Assembly: GCF_900590755.1 (NCBI RefSeq)
Contig: NZ_UUOC01000025.1
Location: forward strand, 124,001 to 188,000
Source: Pseudomonas viridiflava
GTDB lineage: Bacteria; Pseudomonadota; Gammaproteobacteria; Pseudomonadales; Pseudomonadaceae
Length of the DNA: 64,000 nt
Reading direction: 5' to 3'
Shown here piece by piece: positions 1-9,740 of the stretch; position 1 is the first letter of the stretch; each line of letters begins with the position of its first letter. The notes below the pieces were generated by a model. The model searched no databases and was not told where the DNA came from. It saw only the letters and a list, made by a program, of their open reading frames with translations. The translations under genes were made by a program, and so were the position numbers.

Positions 1-116
1 TCGGGTACATAGGCTCACAAATAGCCGGATGGGCAAGGCCGCGCATTATACGAGGGCGACCGGTTGGCGGCGACACAAATGCGCTGATCTGCATCAACGT
101 CAGGTTCGGCGCGGTG

Positions 117-128
117 CAACTATAGTTG
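117..128. promoter_or_regulatory. perfect 12-bp palindrome upstream of universal stress gene
   Basis: CAACTATAGTTG is its own reverse complement and lies about 38 bp before the chosen start codon of the universal stress gene. It could be an operator or a chance palindrome; nothing else supports a role. On the minus strand a TATAAT-like hexamer lies near 46-51, so a divergent promoter leading off the left edge is possible. Confidence 0.2.
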
Positions 129-166
129 TCTGGTGCATCAGGGATCACGCCTTCAGGAGACACGTC

Positions 167-1027
167 ATGCAAGCGATTCGCAGCATTCTGGTGGTTATCG
201 AAGCGGACCACGCCGACAGCCTCGCGCTTAAACGGGCGCGGCTGATTGCCGGTGTTACGGGCGCCCATCTGCACCTGCTGATCTGTGACAAGGACAAGCA
301 CCCGCACACCGCGGTACTGGTCGAACTCAAGCGCCGCCTGCATGACGAAGGTTTCTCGGCCACCACCGAGCAGGCCTGGTACGACAATCTGCACAACACC
401 ATCATCAAGGTGCAGCAGGCCGAGGGCTGTGGACTGGTGATCAAGCAACACTTCCCGGACAACCCGATCAAGAAAGCGCTGCTGACGCCTGAAGACTGGA
501 AGCTGCTGCGCTTGTGCCCAAGCCCGGTCTTGATGGTCAAGACCGACAGGCCTTGGACCAGCGGCGTGGTGCTCGCGGCGGTGGATGTGGGTAATTCGGA
601 TGGTGCCCACAAGGCGCTGCATTACAGCATCGTCGACCACGGCTACGACATCGCGGCCGTGGCTAAAGCCAGCCTGCATGTGATCGCCGCCCATCCCTCG
701 CCGATGCTATCGGCAGCCAACCCGACGTTCCAGCTCAAGGAAAGCATCGAGACGCGTTATCGGGAGCAGTGCCAGGCGTTTCAGAGCGAATTTGATATCA
801 CGGACGAGCGCCTGCACATCGCCGAAGGTCCAGCCGACGTGCTGATCCCTTTCACCGCCCGACAATTAGGCGCGGCTGTGACCATCATCGGCACCGTCGC
901 CCGAACCGGCATCCCGGCAGCGCTGATCGGCAATACGGCGGAAGTGGTGCTCGATTCGCTGGAGAGCGATGTGCTGGTGCTCAAGACCGACGAGATCATT
1001 GAGCATTTGGAGGGGTTGTTGGTTTAG
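167..1027 (+). CDS. universal stress protein, tandem Usp (UspE-like)
   Basis: A 286-residue cytoplasmic stress protein made of two tandem Usp domains, roughly residues 1-130 and 140-280. The second ends with the nucleotide-binding style loop GTVARTG...GNTAE (about residues 242-259), a pattern typical of UspE. The open frame extends upstream to 29, but the ATG at 167 has AGGAGA just before it and begins the usual first Usp strand (MQAIRSILVV), so I start there. Members of this family help survival in stationary phase, low oxygen or other stress; the exact role here is not visible. It stands alone, and a REP pair follows 15 bp after its stop. Confidence 0.9.
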   Translation: MQAIRSILVVIEADHADSLALKRARLIAGVTGAHLHLLICDKDKHPHTAVLVELKRRLHDEGFSATTEQAWYDNLHNTIIKVQQAEGCGLVIKQHFPDNPIKKALLTPEDWKLLRLCPSPVLMVKTDRPWTSGVVLAAVDVGNSDGAHKALHYSIVDHGYDIAAVAKASLHVIAAHPSPMLSAANPTFQLKESIETRYREQCQAFQSEFDITDERLHIAEGPADVLIPFTARQLGAAVTIIGTVARTGIPAALIGNTAEVVLDSLESDVLVLKTDEIIEHLEGLLV

Positions 1028-1040
1028 CCTGCCGGATACA

Positions 1041-1133
1041 CCTGTAGGAGTGAGCTTGCTCGCGATAGCGGTCTTTCAGTCACAGCGTATTCGACTAACA
1101 GACCGCTATCGCGAGCAAGCTCACTCCTACAGG
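1041..1133. repeat. REP inverted pair (GAGTGAGCTTGCTCGCGA type)
   Basis: Two REP arms in inverted orientation, each with CTGTAGGAGTGAGCTTGCTC and continuing through CGCGATAGCGGTC, separated by about 25 bp. The pair sits between two convergent genes, 13 bp after the stress protein stop and 10 bp before the rlmM stop, where its RNA hairpin could shield or end both transcripts. Confidence 0.9.
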
Positions 1134-1143
1134 GCGGGGGAAT

Positions 1144-2211
1144 TTACGCCTTACGCTTCCCATCCAGCCGACGCAGATGGCAGGTCACTTCTTCGCGGTC
1201 GTGGTACAGCTGCTTGCAGCCGATTTCGACCCGAATGCCTCGGGCTTCGAAGCCTTCTTCGATGCGTTGCAACAAACGGCTGACTTCGGCATAGCGCTGT
1301 TTCATCGGCAGCTTGAGGTTGACCACCGCTTCGCGACACAGGCCTTCACCCAGCCAGGTTTCCAGCAAGGCGGCATTACGCGCGGGTTTCTCAACGATGT
1401 CACAGACCATCCAGTCCACCGGCTGACGCGGCTTGTAGGTGAAACCGTCGGCCATCAGGTGTTGCACCAGCCCGGTATCCATCAGGCTTTCGGCCATGGG
1501 GCCGTTGTCGATGGCGGTGACCAGCATGCCGCGGCGCACCAATTGATACGTCCAGCCACCCGGCGCTGCGCCAAGGTCGACGCCGGTCATGTCGCCGGAC
1601 AAACGCTCGTCCCACTGATCACGAGGGATGAAGTGGTGCCAGGCCTCTTCCAGCTTGAGGGTCGAACGACTCGGCGCTTCACGTGGGAACTTCAAGCGCG
1701 GAATGCCCATGGGCCACATGGCGCAATTGTCCGCTTCGGCCAGGCCGAGAAACACTTCGCGACCACTTTTGAAAGTCAGCAACAGACGCGGCCTGCGCGG
1801 GTCGTCCACCAGCTTTCCGGCCTCGGTCAAGGCTTTGCGCAATGGGGCTTCGAACTTGCGGCAGAAGTTAGAGAGTTCCTTGCCGTCGTTGGTGTCCACC
1901 ACTTCCAGCCACAAACTGCCACAGGTCGCGAAGTTGGCCATGTGGGAAAGGATCACGCTGATGCGATCGGTTTCCGGCAAATCCAGAAACACGCCTCGCG
2001 CCCACTGCCGGGGGAAAATCAGTTTCGAGAAGCGCTGGCCCTTCATCAGCCGCTCGGCGCCGTCGTCTTCGGTGCAGACGAACTCAGCGTACGCCGCACT
2101 CGGTTTGGCTTTGGCATAACCGGAGACGTTAAGACGCGCCGCGTGCTCGGCGATTTCCGAACAGACTTCGCCTTCAAAGCCGGGACGGCAGTGCATAAAC
2201 AGAGTATTCAT
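1144..2211 (-). CDS. rlmM: 23S rRNA (C2498-2'-O) methyltransferase RlmM
   Basis: A 355-residue cytoplasmic enzyme that methylates the 2'-hydroxyl of C2498 in 23S rRNA before 50S assembly, using S-adenosylmethionine. The N-terminal part (about 1-170) is the THUMP-like RNA-binding region. The C-terminal RrmJ/FtsJ-type fold starts with SRSTLKLEEAW (181-191), a catalytic lysine region, and SAM motif I DLGAAPGGW (212-220). The length matches the family. The start codon has AGGAGC upstream. It is monocistronic and convergent with the universal stress gene. Confidence 0.95.
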   Translation of the reverse strand: MNTLFMHCRPGFEGEVCSEIAEHAARLNVSGYAKAKPSAAYAEFVCTEDDGAERLMKGQRFSKLIFPRQWARGVFLDLPETDRISVILSHMANFATCGSLWLEVVDTNDGKELSNFCRKFEAPLRKALTEAGKLVDDPRRPRLLLTFKSGREVFLGLAEADNCAMWPMGIPRLKFPREAPSRSTLKLEEAWHHFIPRDQWDERLSGDMTGVDLGAAPGGWTYQLVRRGMLVTAIDNGPMAESLMDTGLVQHLMADGFTYKPRQPVDWMVCDIVEKPARNAALLETWLGEGLCREAVVNLKLPMKQRYAEVSRLLQRIEEGFEARGIRVEIGCKQLYHDREEVTCHLRRLDGKRKA

Positions 2212-2473
2212 GGGGGTGCTCCTGAACAGCGACCAGCAGCGATCACTAACAGGCGGTCTCGGTGACCTATACCTGAGGGTTAATCTCAGCGACGCAAAAG
2301 GCGAGCATGATAGCCGAATCAGGAACCACTGGCTTGGCTGGCGGGTCCAGTATTACAACAGCCATCAATTGCACGCATCGTCATGACCGGCTCACGCCAC
2401 CTTTGTAGCGGAGCAGACGCCAGCTTGCAGAACCCGGTCCGTACCGTGCGGACACGTCCAAAGGAGTTACTTC

Positions 2474-5218
2474 ATGTCCTCCCTCGATAGCCTGAAAAGC
2501 CTTAAAACGTTAGAAATCGACGCCAAGACTTTTCACTATTTCAGCCTGCCGGAAGCCGCCAAGACCCTTGGCGATTTGAACCGACTGCCCATGTCTCTCA
2601 AGGTCCTGCTGGAAAATCTGCTGCGCTGGGAGGACAACAAGACCGTTACCGGCGAAGACCTCAAGGCGCTGGCCGCCTGGCTCACCGAGCGACGCTCGGA
2701 CCGGGAAATCCAGTACCGCCCTGCCCGCGTCCTGATGCAGGACTTCACCGGCGTGCCCGCCGTGGTCGATCTGGCCGCCATGCGCGCCGCCGTGGCCAAA
2801 GCGGGTGGCGATCCGCAGCGCATCAATCCGCTGTCGCCCGTGGACCTGGTCATCGACCACTCGGTGATGGTCGATGCATTTGGTGACGCCAGTGCGTTCG
2901 GGCAAAACGTCGACATCGAAATGCAGCGTAATGGCGAGCGATACGCTTTTCTGCGCTGGGGCCAGAGCGCGTTCGACAACTTCAGCGTGGTGCCGCCGGG
3001 CACCGGCATTTGCCATCAGGTCAACCTCGAATACCTGGGCCGCACGGTCTGGACCAAGGACGAAGACGGGCGCACGTATGCCTTCCCCGACACCCTGGTC
3101 GGCACCGATTCCCACACCACCATGATCAATGGCCTCGGCGTGCTGGGCTGGGGCGTGGGCGGGATTGAAGCCGAAGCCGCGATGCTCGGCCAGCCGGTAT
3201 CGATGCTGATCCCGGAAGTGATCGGCTTTAAACTCACCGGCAAACTCAAGGAAGGCATCACCGCCACCGACCTGGTGCTGACCGTGACGCAAATGCTGCG
3301 CAAAAAAGGCGTGGTGGGTAAGTTCGTCGAATTCTACGGCGATGGCCTGGCGGACCTGCCATTGGCCGACCGCGCCACCATCGCCAACATGGCCCCGGAA
3401 TATGGCGCGACGTGCGGCTTCTTCCCGGTGGACGATGTGACGCTGGAGTACCTGCGCTTGTCGGGGCGTCCAGACCAGACCGTAAAACTGGTCGAAGCCT
3501 ATTGCAAAGCTCAGGGCCTGTGGCGCCTGCCCGGCCAGGAACCGGTGTTCACCGACAGTCTGGAGCTGGACATGGACAGCGTCGAAGCCAGCCTTGCCGG
3601 GCCGAAACGCCCGCAGGATCGAGTCGCACTGCCCAATGTGGCCCAAGCCTTCAGTGATTTTCTCGGGCTGCAAATGAAGCCAACGCAAAAAGACGAAGGC
3701 CGCCTGGAAAGCGAAGGTGGTGGCGGCGTCGCGGTGGGCAATGCCGATCAGGTCACCGGCGAAGCCGACTATGAATACAACGGCCAGACCTATCGCCTGA
3801 AAAACGGTGCGGTGGTCATCGCCGCCATCACCTCCTGCACCAACACCTCCAACCCCAGCGTGATGATGGCCGCAGGGCTGGTGGCGAAAAAGGCCGTGGA
3901 GAAGGGCCTGAAAACCAAGCCGTGGGTGAAAACCTCGCTGGCCCCCGGCTCCAAAGTAGTCACCGACTATTACAAGGCGGCGGGGCTGACTCAATACCTC
4001 GACGCGCTGGGTTTCGATTTGGTGGGCTACGGCTGCACCACCTGCATCGGCAATTCCGGACCGTTACCCGAGCCCATCGAAAAAGCCATCCAGCAATCGG
4101 ACCTGACCGTGGCCTCGGTGCTGTCCGGTAATCGCAATTTCGAAGGCCGGGTGCATCCGCTGGTGAAAACCAACTGGCTGGCCTCGCCGCCCTTGGTGGT
4201 GGCCTATGCCCTGGCGGGCAGTGTGCGGGTGGATATCAGCAGCGAATCTCTGGGCGAAGGCGCGGACGGTCAGCCGGTTTACCTGCGGGATATCTGGCCA
4301 AGCCAGAAGGAAATCGCCGAAGCGGTGGAGCAAGTCAACACAGGCATGTTCCACAAAGAATACGCCGAAGTGTTTGCCGGAGACGCGCAGTGGCAAGCCA
4401 TCGAAGTGCCTCAGGCCGCGACTTACGTGTGGCAGGACGACTCGACATACATCCAGCATCCGCCGTTCTTCGACGATATCGCTGGGCCGCTACCGGTGAT
4501 CGAAGATGTGCGCGGGGCGCGAGTCCTGGCGCTGCTGGGCGACTCGGTGACCACGGACCACATCTCCCCGGCGGGCAACATCAAGGCCGACAGCCCGGCT
4601 GGCCGCTACCTGCGCCAACAGGGCGTTGAGCCAAGGGACTTCAACTCCTACGGCTCACGTCGGGGCAATCATGAAGTGATGATGCGTGGCACCTTCGCCA
4701 ACATCCGGATCCGCAACGAAATGCTAGGCGGCGAAGAAGGCGGCTATACCCTGCACGTCCCAACCGACGAAAAAATGCCGATTTACGATGCCGCCATGCG
4801 CTATCAAGCCGAAGGCACGCCGTTGGTGGTGATTGCCGGTCAGGAATACGGCACTGGCTCCAGCCGGGACTGGGCTGCCAAAGGCACTAATCTGCTGGGG
4901 GTAAAAGCGGTCATCGCCGAAAGCTTCGAACGAATTCACCGCTCGAATCTGGTGGGCATGGGTGTGCTGCCGTTGCAGTTCAAGAATGGCCAGAGTCGCA
5001 AGAGCTTGAACCTCACCGGTAAGGAGACGCTGGAGATCACCGGGTTGACTCACGCTGATCTGCAACCGGGGATGAGTCTGCGGCTGACCATTAGCCGAGA
5101 AAACAACACTCGGGAAATCGTCGAGGTGTTGTGCCGGATTGATACCTTGAATGAGGTGGAGTACTTCAAGGCAGGTGGGATTCTGCATTATGTGTTGCGG
5201 CAGTTGATTGCTTCGTAA
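2474..5218 (+). CDS. acnA: aconitate hydratase A
   Basis: A 914-residue TCA-cycle enzyme that interconverts citrate and isocitrate in the cytoplasm through a 4Fe-4S cluster. Cluster cysteines are visible in TSCTNTSN (about residue 455) and [10 protein letters not shown] (about 521 and 524). [13 protein letters not shown] and the C-terminal swivel-domain motif [16 protein letters not shown] are also present. Length and order match the AcnA/IRP1 branch rather than AcnB. AAGGAG lies 8 bp before the ATG. It is monocistronic, and a REP pair follows its stop. AcnA types are usually stress-responsive; no regulator site is evident here. Confidence 0.97.
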   Translation: MSSLDSLKSLKTLEIDAKTFHYFSLPEAAKTLGDLNRLPMSLKVLLENLLRWEDNKTVTGEDLKALAAWLTERRSDREIQYRPARVLMQDFTGVPAVVDLAAMRAAVAKAGGDPQRINPLSPVDLVIDHSVMVDAFGDASAFGQNVDIEMQRNGERYAFLRWGQSAFDNFSVVPPGTGICHQVNLEYLGRTVWTKDEDGRTYAFPDTLVGTDSHTTMINGLGVLGWGVGGIEAEAAMLGQPVSMLIPEVIGFKLTGKLKEGITATDLVLTVTQMLRKKGVVGKFVEFYGDGLADLPLADRATIANMAPEYGATCGFFPVDDVTLEYLRLSGRPDQTVKLVEAYCKAQGLWRLPGQEPVFTDSLELDMDSVEASLAGPKRPQDRVALPNVAQAFSDFLGLQMKPTQKDEGRLESEGGGGVAVGNADQVTGEADYEYNGQTYRLKNGAVVIAAITSCTNTSNPSVMMAAGLVAKKAVEKGLKTKPWVKTSLAPGSKVVTDYYKAAGLTQYLDALGFDLVGYGCTTCIGNSGPLPEPIEKAIQQSDLTVASVLSGNRNFEGRVHPLVKTNWLASPPLVVAYALAGSVRVDISSESLGEGADGQPVYLRDIWPSQKEIAEAVEQVNTGMFHKEYAEVFAGDAQWQAIEVPQAATYVWQDDSTYIQHPPFFDDIAGPLPVIEDVRGARVLALLGDSVTTDHISPAGNIKADSPAGRYLRQQGVEPRDFNSYGSRRGNHEVMMRGTFANIRIRNEMLGGEEGGYTLHVPTDEKMPIYDAAMRYQAEGTPLVVIAGQEYGTGSSRDWAAKGTNLLGVKAVIAESFERIHRSNLVGMGVLPLQFKNGQSRKSLNLTGKETLEITGLTHADLQPGMSLRLTISRENNTREIVEVLCRIDTLNEVEYFKAGGILHYVLRQLIAS

Positions 5219-5248
5219 GTTGGCGCGCATCCCACAGGGTTAGTCGAA

Positions 5249-5342
5249 CCTGTGGGACCGGCTTTAGCCGGGAAGAGGCAGGTACATTCTCTCTATATGA
5301 TCAGACTGAAATGCCGCCTTCCCGGCTAAAGCCGGTCCCACT
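5249..5342. repeat. REP inverted pair (GGACCGGCTTTAGCCGGGAAG type)
   Basis: Inverted arms TGTGGGACCGGCTTTAGCCG and its complement enclose about 45 bp. This is a different REP family from the one at 1041. It fills the short gap between acnA and the shikimate dehydrogenase gene. Confidence 0.88.
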
Positions 5343-5515
5343 TGGATTTCGCAGTCATGAGAAATCACCAATCCAGAAACGGCACCAGGGCGATAACCGC
5401 ACATATTTATCGCCTTGCCTTCCCTCAGGCTCTTCCGCAAAATTAACCATCTGGTACATTTTGCTGAACCGCATCTTTCGATCCCTGATGCGGCATCTAA
5501 TAAGAGCCGATCGCC

Positions 5516-6376
5516 ATGACTACAACCCGCAAACCGTCCATCCTCGCCGGCCTTATCGGCTCAGGTATCCAGGCTTCCCGCACCCCTGCCCTGCATGAAC
5601 AGGAAGGCGATGCGCAAGGTATGCGCTATCTGTATCGCCTGATCGACCTCGACGCCCTGAAACTGGACATCAACGCCCTGCCAAATCTGCTGACCAGTGC
5701 CCAGCGCATGGGTTACACCGGGCTGAACATCACCTTCCCCTGCAAACAGGCAGTCATCCCGCTGCTCGACGAGTTGTCTGCCGAAGCGCGAGGCATCGGT
5801 GCGGTGAATACCGTGCTGTTCCAGGACGGCAAGCGGATCGGCCATAACACTGACTGCCTGGGTTTTGCCGAAGGTTTTCGGCGTGGCCTCAATGACGTGC
5901 CGCGCAAGCGCGTGGTGCAGATGGGTGCCGGTGGCGCAGGCGCGGCGGTTGCCCATGCGTTGCTGGCCGAAGGCGTCGAGCAATTGAGCATCTTCGAAGT
6001 GGATCCGGCCCGGGCGCAGGGCCTGGTGGATAACCTCAATGCCCACTTTGGCGCGGAACGAGCACTGGTGGGTCGTGACTTGCCGACCGCCATGGCCGCC
6101 GCCGATGGCCTGGTCAACACCACGCCGGTAGGCATGACTAAATTGCCGGGCACGCCGCTGCCACCCGAGTTGCTGCATGCGGGATTGTGGGTGGCGGAAA
6201 TCATCTATTTCCCGTTAGAAACCGAACTGCTCAAACACGCCCGCGCCCTGGGTTGCCGAACCCTGGACGGCGGAACCATGGCGGTGTTTCAGGCGGTCAA
6301 GGCGTTTGAGTTGTTTAGCGGGCAGATCGCGGATGCGGGGCGGATGCAGGGGCATTTTCACAGCATGAGCGGTTGA
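5516..6376 (+). CDS. shikimate/quinate dehydrogenase (catabolic type)
   Basis: A 286-residue cytoplasmic NAD(P)-dependent dehydrogenase. The N-terminal substrate domain has SRTPALHE (21-28), a lysine in NITFPCK (Lys77) and an aspartate in HNTDCLGF (Asp113), the catalytic pair of this family. The nucleotide-binding loop is GAGGAG (137-142). In biosynthetic AroE the carboxylate-binding pair is Ser/Ser (HSxSP); here it reads S..T, as in quinate/shikimate dehydrogenases of catabolic pathways. Together with the neighbouring quiC and transporter, this suggests oxidation of quinate and/or shikimate. It is convergent with the tetR gene. Cofactor preference cannot be read safely from sequence alone. 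Confidence 0.88.
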   Translation: MTTTRKPSILAGLIGSGIQASRTPALHEQEGDAQGMRYLYRLIDLDALKLDINALPNLLTSAQRMGYTGLNITFPCKQAVIPLLDELSAEARGIGAVNTVLFQDGKRIGHNTDCLGFAEGFRRGLNDVPRKRVVQMGAGGAGAAVAHALLAEGVEQLSIFEVDPARAQGLVDNLNAHFGAERALVGRDLPTAMAAADGLVNTTPVGMTKLPGTPLPPELLHAGLWVAEIIYFPLETELLKHARALGCRTLDGGTMAVFQAVKAFELFSGQIADAGRMQGHFHSMSG

Positions 6377-6387
6377 GCGCGACAGAC

Positions 6388-6463
6388 CTGTAGGAGCTGC
6401 CGAAGGCTGCGAATGGCGGTGTGTCAGGCTTTATCCCTTCGCAGCCTTCGGCAGCTCCTACAG
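6388..6463. repeat. REP inverted pair (GAGCTGCCGAAGGCTGCGAA type)
   Basis: Arms CTGTAGGAGCTGCCGAAGGC...TTCGCAGCCTTCGGCAGCTC in inverted orientation lie 11 bp after the dehydrogenase stop and before the convergent tetR stop. Confidence 0.9.
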
Positions 6464-6490
6464 TGGTTTGCGCGGTGTCAGGAATAACTT

Positions 6491-7162
6491 TTAGGGCCGC
6501 AAGTAACGCATCACCGAATCACACAACATCGCCTTATGCCGTTGCTTGATCTCGTCATTGACCAGTTCAATCTGGAAAATTTCGGAAAAAGTGTGGCGGT
6601 TCGAGATGCGATAGAAGCAGAACGAGCTGATCATCAAGTGCAGATCAATGGCGTTAACGCCTTGACGAAACACACCTTCGCTTTCGCCCCGGCGCAGGAT
6701 CTTGTCGAGGATGCTGACGATGTTCTGGCTCAGTTCGCGGATGGTGGGTGACTGTTTGACGTTCTCGCCGTTGTGGATGTTTTCGATGCAGACAATGCGC
6801 ACGAAATCCACGTTACGGTCGTGGTGATCAAAGGTGAATTCCACCAATCGCTCAATCGCCTGCATCGGCTCAAGCGCATCCAGATGGAGCCCGCTTTCGG
6901 TACGGCGGATGTCCCCGTAGAGCTTTTCCAACACCTCGGCGTACAGCTGTTCCTTGCTGTTGAAGTAGTAATAAATCATCCGCTTGGACGTTTTGGTGCG
7001 TTCGGCGATGGCATCGACCCGGGCGCCGGACAAGCCTTGGGCGACAAACTCGGCAATGGCTGCCTGCAGAATGTCGTCGCGGGTTTTCTCCGGATTGTTC
7101 TTGCGCCCCGTCGGCGATGCCCGCACCGGGGCGATCACAGCACTGTCGTCGATAGTTTTCAT
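6491..7162 (-). CDS. TetR-family transcriptional regulator
   Basis: A 223-residue DNA-binding protein. An N-terminal helix-turn-helix (about residues 28-75) contains ARVDAIAERTKTSKRMIYYY, the classic TetR recognition segment. The remaining helical domain should bind a ligand. It lies 77 bp downstream of quiC on the same strand and beside the dehydrogenase gene, so it is probably the local repressor of the quinate/shikimate genes, with quinate, shikimate, dehydroshikimate or protocatechuate as candidate effectors (inference). A 9-bp palindrome TGGTAACCA lies 9 bp before its start codon and may be an autoregulatory site. Confidence 0.88.
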   Translation of the reverse strand: MKTIDDSAVIAPVRASPTGRKNNPEKTRDDILQAAIAEFVAQGLSGARVDAIAERTKTSKRMIYYYFNSKEQLYAEVLEKLYGDIRRTESGLHLDALEPMQAIERLVEFTFDHHDRNVDFVRIVCIENIHNGENVKQSPTIRELSQNIVSILDKILRRGESEGVFRQGVNAIDLHLMISSFCFYRISNRHTFSEIFQIELVNDEIKQRHKAMLCDSVMRYLRP

Positions 7163-7170
7163 TGTCTAGT

Positions 7171-7179
7171 TGGTAACCA
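7171..7179. promoter_or_regulatory. candidate operator before tetR gene
   Basis: TGGTAACCA is a perfect odd palindrome 9 bp upstream of the tetR start. The longer minus-strand text GGTTACCAACTAG shares TACCAAC with the candidate site at 9278. Binding by the adjacent TetR protein is inference only. Confidence 0.3.
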
Positions 7180-7239
7180 CGGTGTGATCGGGGCGGTTAT
7201 GGTCCGCCCTCGAAGCTCAAAACGACTGCGCTACATGGA

Positions 7240-9147
7240 TCAAAGCCTTGCCTGACGCGCCGCGCCGCTGCGTGTCTTGGCCATTGCTGCCAGGCGTACA
7301 GCCACGTTGGCTGCGCCGTAACCCACATAGCCATTCTTGCGCTGCAGGATTTCGAAGAAAAACCGGTCATCGAACGGCTCGGTGTACACATGAAACAGCT
7401 CGCCACCCTGGGCATCGCGGTCATAGAGCACGTTGTAATAAGCCAGTTCGCTGAGGAATTCGTCGTCGAAATCGAAGCGCGCGGCCAAATCGTCGTAGTA
7501 ATTGAGCGGGATGTCCAGCAGCTTGAGGCCCGCCTCCTTGGCCCGGCTGACCTCGGCGAAGATATCCTCACAGGCAAACGCAATGTGATGCACGCCTGAG
7601 CCTCGGTAACTGGACAGCGCGTGGGAGATGGCCGTGTTGCGGTTTTCCGAAATATTGAGGGGCAAACGCACGGTGCTGCAGCGGCTGCGTAGGGCCCGGC
7701 TTTTCACCAGGCCGTAAGGGTCGGGCAGCACCACTTCGTCGTCAGCTTCGAAATCCAGCAGGCTCTTATAGAACAGCACCCAGCTGTCGAGGCTGTCGGC
7801 GGGCAGTGCCATGGCCATGTGGTCGATGCGCTGCAAACCACCCGCGGGCTGAGCGATGGGGTTGATGACAAAGTCAGTGTCATAGATCGACTCACCCGGC
7901 GCAGCAGGCTCCACCAGGTAAATCAGACTGCCATCCGGCGCCCGCACTGAAGGAATTTCCCGCTCGTTGGGCCCGACCAGCCCGCGATACGGCTGGCCTT
8001 TGAATGCTTGTGCACGCTCCAGCGCCGAGGAGCCGTTTTCCACTCGCAGCGCAGTGGCGCACAGGGACGGACCGTGGGCCTCGAAGAAACTGTGGGCAAA
8101 GGAATACGGCTCGGCGTTCAGCACAATCTTGATATCGCCCTGCCCCATCAGGCTCACGGCCTTGGAACGGTGCTGACCGAGTTTGGCAAAGCCCAGATTA
8201 CCCAGCCAGCCGGCCAGACGTGCCCGCTGATCGTCATCAACGGCAAACTCCAGAAACTCGACGCCGTTGTAAGTGCTCGCGGGCGGCGGGCTGAACAGCA
8301 GGTCCTTGGCCACCGGCTGATTTTGCTGCTCCAGCAACAAGCGGGTTTTTTCTTCCAGATACAGCAGAGAACGCAAGCCGTCGGCCGCATTGGCTCGTGG
8401 CGGCGCGGCACGGAAGCCATCGTTGAAGATTTCCAGGGACAGCGGGCCGGTGTAACCGCTTTTCAGAATCGGCGCCAGGAAACCCGGCAAGTCGAACTCA
8501 CCTTGACCGGGGAAGCAACGGAAATGTCGGCTCCATTCCATGACGTCCATGGCCAGCAGCGGCGCATCGGCCATTTGTACAAAAAAGATCTTGTCGCCGG
8601 GGATCTGCGCAATGGCGCTTGGGTCGCCCTTGAGGGACAACGTATGAAAGCTGTCGAGCAATACGCCCAGGGCCGGGTGGTCGATCTGCTTGACCAGATT
8701 CCAGACCTGCTGCCAGGTATTGACGTGACGCCCCCAGGCCAGTGCTTCGTAACCAATGCGCAGCTGCCGGGCACCGGCCCGCTCGGCCAACGCCGATAGA
8801 TCGTCGAGCAAGATGTTTTCTTCGCCCAGAGAATCCGCAGCGCTATTGCTGCATACCAGCACCAGATCAGTGCCCAGTTCCTGCATCAGATCGAACTTGC
8901 GCTCGGCGCGGTCAAGATTGCGCTGCAAGCGGTCGCGGCGGCAGCCTTCAAAATCACGAAACGGCTGGAACAGGGTGATATCGATCCCCAGATCCGCACA
9001 GATCTGCCGCACATGGCGCGGGCTGCCATCGTAGTAAAGCAGGTCGTTCTCGAAAATCTCGACACCATCAAAGCCGGCAGCGGCGATGGCTTCGAGTTTT
9101 TCCGGCAAGGTACCGCTCAAGGAAACGGTGGCAATCGAACGATGCAT
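7240..9147 (-). CDS. quiC: 3-dehydroshikimate dehydratase / HPPD-like fusion QuiC
   Basis: A 635-residue two-domain protein. Residues about 1-290 form a sugar-isomerase/AP-endonuclease-2 type TIM barrel, with GFDGVEIFEND, YEALAWGRH, LLDSFHTL and SLEIFND; this half dehydrates 3-dehydroshikimate to protocatechuate. Residues about 290-635 resemble 4-hydroxyphenylpyruvate dioxygenase, with its two VOC repeats and the metal-ligand motifs DHMAMAL, VHHIAFA and FFFEILQRKNGYVGYG. The fusion is the known proteobacterial QuiC type; what the second half does is unclear. The open frame runs upstream to 9267, but ATG 9147 is preceded by CAGGAG and starts the first barrel strand. It is divergent from the MFS transporter. 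Confidence 0.93.
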   Translation of the reverse strand: MHRSIATVSLSGTLPEKLEAIAAAGFDGVEIFENDLLYYDGSPRHVRQICADLGIDITLFQPFRDFEGCRRDRLQRNLDRAERKFDLMQELGTDLVLVCSNSAADSLGEENILLDDLSALAERAGARQLRIGYEALAWGRHVNTWQQVWNLVKQIDHPALGVLLDSFHTLSLKGDPSAIAQIPGDKIFFVQMADAPLLAMDVMEWSRHFRCFPGQGEFDLPGFLAPILKSGYTGPLSLEIFNDGFRAAPPRANAADGLRSLLYLEEKTRLLLEQQNQPVAKDLLFSPPPASTYNGVEFLEFAVDDDQRARLAGWLGNLGFAKLGQHRSKAVSLMGQGDIKIVLNAEPYSFAHSFFEAHGPSLCATALRVENGSSALERAQAFKGQPYRGLVGPNEREIPSVRAPDGSLIYLVEPAAPGESIYDTDFVINPIAQPAGGLQRIDHMAMALPADSLDSWVLFYKSLLDFEADDEVVLPDPYGLVKSRALRSRCSTVRLPLNISENRNTAISHALSSYRGSGVHHIAFACEDIFAEVSRAKEAGLKLLDIPLNYYDDLAARFDFDDEFLSELAYYNVLYDRDAQGGELFHVYTEPFDDRFFFEILQRKNGYVGYGAANVAVRLAAMAKTRSGAARQARL

Positions 9148-9740
9148 GTCTGACTCCTGTGAGATCGCGACCTCTTGGGATCGCATGCCTGATGCAGCCA
9201 ACGAACCGCTCGGCAAAAAGACGGATTGGGCTGACTGAATTATTCTCCCGGCCATCGACTGGCGCAATTAACAATGTACCAACCGGTTAGTTTAATGTTC
9301 GATAATCGCCCAAAAGGCTATTTATACGATTGACGCTGTTGCACGACGCTCGCAACATCTGCCTCACATTGTCGGACAAGGCCAACAGCCTGAAGTTGAA
9401 CGACCGTCGCTAACCCTTTGAACACCTTGCAAGCACACCACAATAATTTCAAAAACAGGTTCATGCCCATGCCTTCTCATAACGCCCTATCCGCCGGCCG
9501 TCTCACGCCTTGCAGCGCTTCAGTACTCGTTTTGTTGCCAACAGGGGCCAGTTCAGACCGGCTTTTGTGCGAAACGCGTATCGGATTGCCCGCAGCCTGA
9601 TTAAAATCCAGCCCCCCTAAATCAGCTCCTTGGGTTCACACCCCTTAGTTGAGCGTTGCGGCCCACTGTCGGCCGCGATTAGAGGCGCTTTTTCAGTTCG
9701 ATCCGGCTTGCACCCGGGTCCTTGAACGGATGGCTTGACC
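9148..9740. other. 593-bp divergent intergenic region quiC / MFS transporter
   Basis: No convincing gene is present; a 60-codon frame at 9418-9600 lacks a ribosome site and family features. The stretch holds the candidate operator at 9278-9291 and a GCGGCC/GGCCGC stem at 9658-9676. It should contain promoters for both flanking genes, but none can be assigned with confidence. Confidence 0.6.
9278..9291. promoter_or_regulatory. candidate TetR operator
   Basis: ACCAACCGGTTAGT is palindromic around AACCGGTT with a single mismatched pair. It lies 130 bp upstream of the quiC start in the divergent region and shares TACCAAC with the sequence before the tetR gene. This placement suits a local repressor site; it is inference from symmetry and position. 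Confidence 0.35.

Noticed and set aside
1177..2265. Long plus-strand open frame (362 codons) opposite rlmM
   Set aside because: Mirror frame of a clear RlmM gene; translated text is His/Gln/Gly-rich shadow sequence with no family motif.
2510..3994. 494-codon minus-strand frame inside acnA
   Set aside because: Antisense shadow of a GC-rich gene; no ribosome site or domain.
9418..9600. 60-codon frame in the quiC/MFS divergent region
   Set aside because: No ribosome site, no recognisable motif, and it lies in presumed promoter DNA.
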